NCBI GenBank assembly: GCA_964639525.1
Contig: CAZXDS010000062.1
Location: 1-16,072, forward strand
Source: CAZXDS01 sp964639525
GTDB lineage: Bacteria; Bacteroidota; Ignavibacteria; Ignavibacteriales; Melioribacteraceae
Direction: 5' to 3'
DNA length: 16,072 nt
The notes beneath the pieces are model-generated. The model was not told the origin of the DNA and made no database searches. It was given only the letters and a program-made list of their open reading frames with translations. Within the stretch, counting starts at the first letter, position 1, and each line of letters opens with the position of its first letter. The position numbers and the translations under genes were made by a program. This document shows positions 15,060-16,072 of the stretch, piece by piece.

Positions 15060-15896
15060 CTAAAAAATTGAGTACGAAATACCAAGCTGCAATGCTTCCT
15101 TAACCTGAGTTTCAACGGACTCAGCTTGATTATAAACTACAAGTACATTTATGTTTACATTCATAAAACTATTTATTTTTGCCGTAAGCGTGTTATCCCA
15201 GTAAACATCCCAAACACCAATATCTTCAAATCTACCGAACAACGAAAGTTTTGAACTGAAATTAAGATTTTTTGCCGGTTCAAAATTAACTTCCGTTACA
15301 GAACTTATACCGGTCTCAAACTTTGATTTTTCAATTGTTTTAGTATCAGGATTGTCAGATGAAGAATTAAACTTATCAGTTAATGTTTCCTTAAAACCAA
15401 CACCAAAACGAGTTTTGAACCAACCGGTTTTGTCATAAATCAAACCGACTTCTTGTGTTAAATAACCAGGATCAAAAAAGCCTGAAACTTGAAGCTTAGG
15501 CACAACATCATAATCATAACCGTTAACAATTTGTGTTCTTACAGTATTTGAAGCGTATGGTTTTGCAAACCAACCGGCATCTTTGGAAAGAACATTTTCA
15601 AGGATGAACTCATTATCCGTAATTTTGGATATTTCCGAACCTACTTTTGAACTGCCTAAATTTAGTTTTAAGTAGTTTGTAAGTTTCCAACTATTGGAAG
15701 TGTAATCAGCGTGAAAATCACCAAGAAAAGACAAAGCGAAAGAATTATCCCCGCCCTTTGTCCAATTGCTGAGAGAAGTTTGGCTAACATTTAAACTTAC
15801 AATCCCCTTAGTTTGCCAAAAGATAGTTTTTTCTACCTTTGTTTGTGCTGATAAAATAGTTCCGCATAGCAATAGTAAAACTATTATTTTTTTCAT
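15060..15896 (-). CDS. DUF3078-type outer-membrane protein
   Basis: A 278-residue protein with a signal peptide (MKKIIVLLLLCGTILSAQ, residues 1-18). The mature start, FWQTKGIVSLNVSQTSLSNWTKGG (residues 26-49), is the hallmark of DUF3078 proteins of Bacteroidota and relatives. The rest is alternating strands with Trp, Tyr and Asn consistent with a beta-barrel, ending in a terminal aromatic strand (LQLGISYSIF). Function is not established for the family. It is the first gene of a likely two-gene operon with mscS; the ATG at 15896 has AAGG upstream. The link with an osmotic channel is suggestive of envelope function only. Confidence 0.85.
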   Translation of the reverse strand: MKKIIVLLLLCGTILSAQTKVEKTIFWQTKGIVSLNVSQTSLSNWTKGGDNSFALSFLGDFHADYTSNSWKLTNYLKLNLGSSKVGSEISKITDNEFILENVLSKDAGWFAKPYASNTVRTQIVNGYDYDVVPKLQVSGFFDPGYLTQEVGLIYDKTGWFKTRFGVGFKETLTDKFNSSSDNPDTKTIEKSKFETGISSVTEVNFEPAKNLNFSSKLSLFGRFEDIGVWDVYWDNTLTAKINSFMNVNINVLVVYNQAESVETQVKEALQLGISYSIF

Positions 15897-16072
15897 TTAG
15901 TGCCTTTTATTTTGTATGATTTTATATAATTAACCGAAAAAACGATAATCCTTAAAATTTTAAAAATAAAGTTAATTAAATTTATTTAAAGATATAATGT
16001 CCGCAATTTTTTTAGGGAACGTAGATTCAACCCGCAAGTGCGACAGTTAGGGAAAATTATTAAAAAAGACTT
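15897..16072. other. Window-end intergenic stretch
   Basis: This AT-rich region upstream of the DUF3078 gene should hold its promoter; TATAAAAT on the minus strand near 15920 is a possible -10. The last 65 bases are GC-richer, with a direct repeat TTAGGGAA (16012-16019 and 16047-16054) around a small CGCA/TGCG hairpin (about 16033-16042). No gene can be supported within the part shown. Confidence 0.4.

Overview
The window is AT-rich and carries a mix typical of the Bacteroidota/Chlorobiota superphylum: a DUF3078 outer-membrane protein, a WCQPC thioredoxin, a small 'CcmD family' protein, and outer-membrane barrels with short KK-type signal peptides. Several genes have strong GGAGG-type ribosome binding sites, and there is a System I (Ccm) cytochrome maturation operon beside large multiheme cytochromes. 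I infer an Ignavibacteria-like bacterium. No marker gene in the window proves this.

Layout. Positions 1-72 hold most of a CAU-anticodon tRNA (minus strand), cut by the window edge. Positions 246-4056 (minus) form a cytochrome c maturation operon, transcribed ccmC - ccmD-like - ccmE - ccmF and closed by a terminator at 188-223. A 257-bp AT-rich divergent promoter region (4057-4313) separates it from a plus-strand operon at 4314-8442. That operon encodes a 4-heme c554-like cytochrome, an outer-membrane beta-barrel, a 14-heme cytochrome and a 9-heme lipoprotein cytochrome. The genes are separated by 20, 1 and 13 nt and end at a hairpin terminator.

Positions 8606-12480 are mainly signalling: a soluble two-PAS histidine kinase, a convergent cytosolic thioredoxin, a membrane-anchored histidine kinase and an RsbW-like ATPase. 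A secreted Sel1-repeat protein follows (12571-14109). The window ends with a minus-strand pair: a DUF3078 outer-membrane protein and an MscS channel.

How they work together. The most striking unit is the divergent pair ccm / porin-cytochrome operon. The Ccm proteins would attach heme to the 27 predicted sites (26 CXXCH and one CX4CH) of the three cytochromes. The barrel plus the periplasmic and lipoprotein multiheme cytochromes have the composition of a porin-cytochrome conduit for moving electrons across the outer membrane. CcmE carries Cys115-x3-Tyr119 in place of the usual His-x3-Tyr. This is the variant known from archaea and Desulfovibrio, and no ccmA, ccmB, ccmG or ccmH is seen here. 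Also notable are a perfect 19-bp-arm palindrome in front of the second kinase and a 7-bp dyad in the divergent promoter region.
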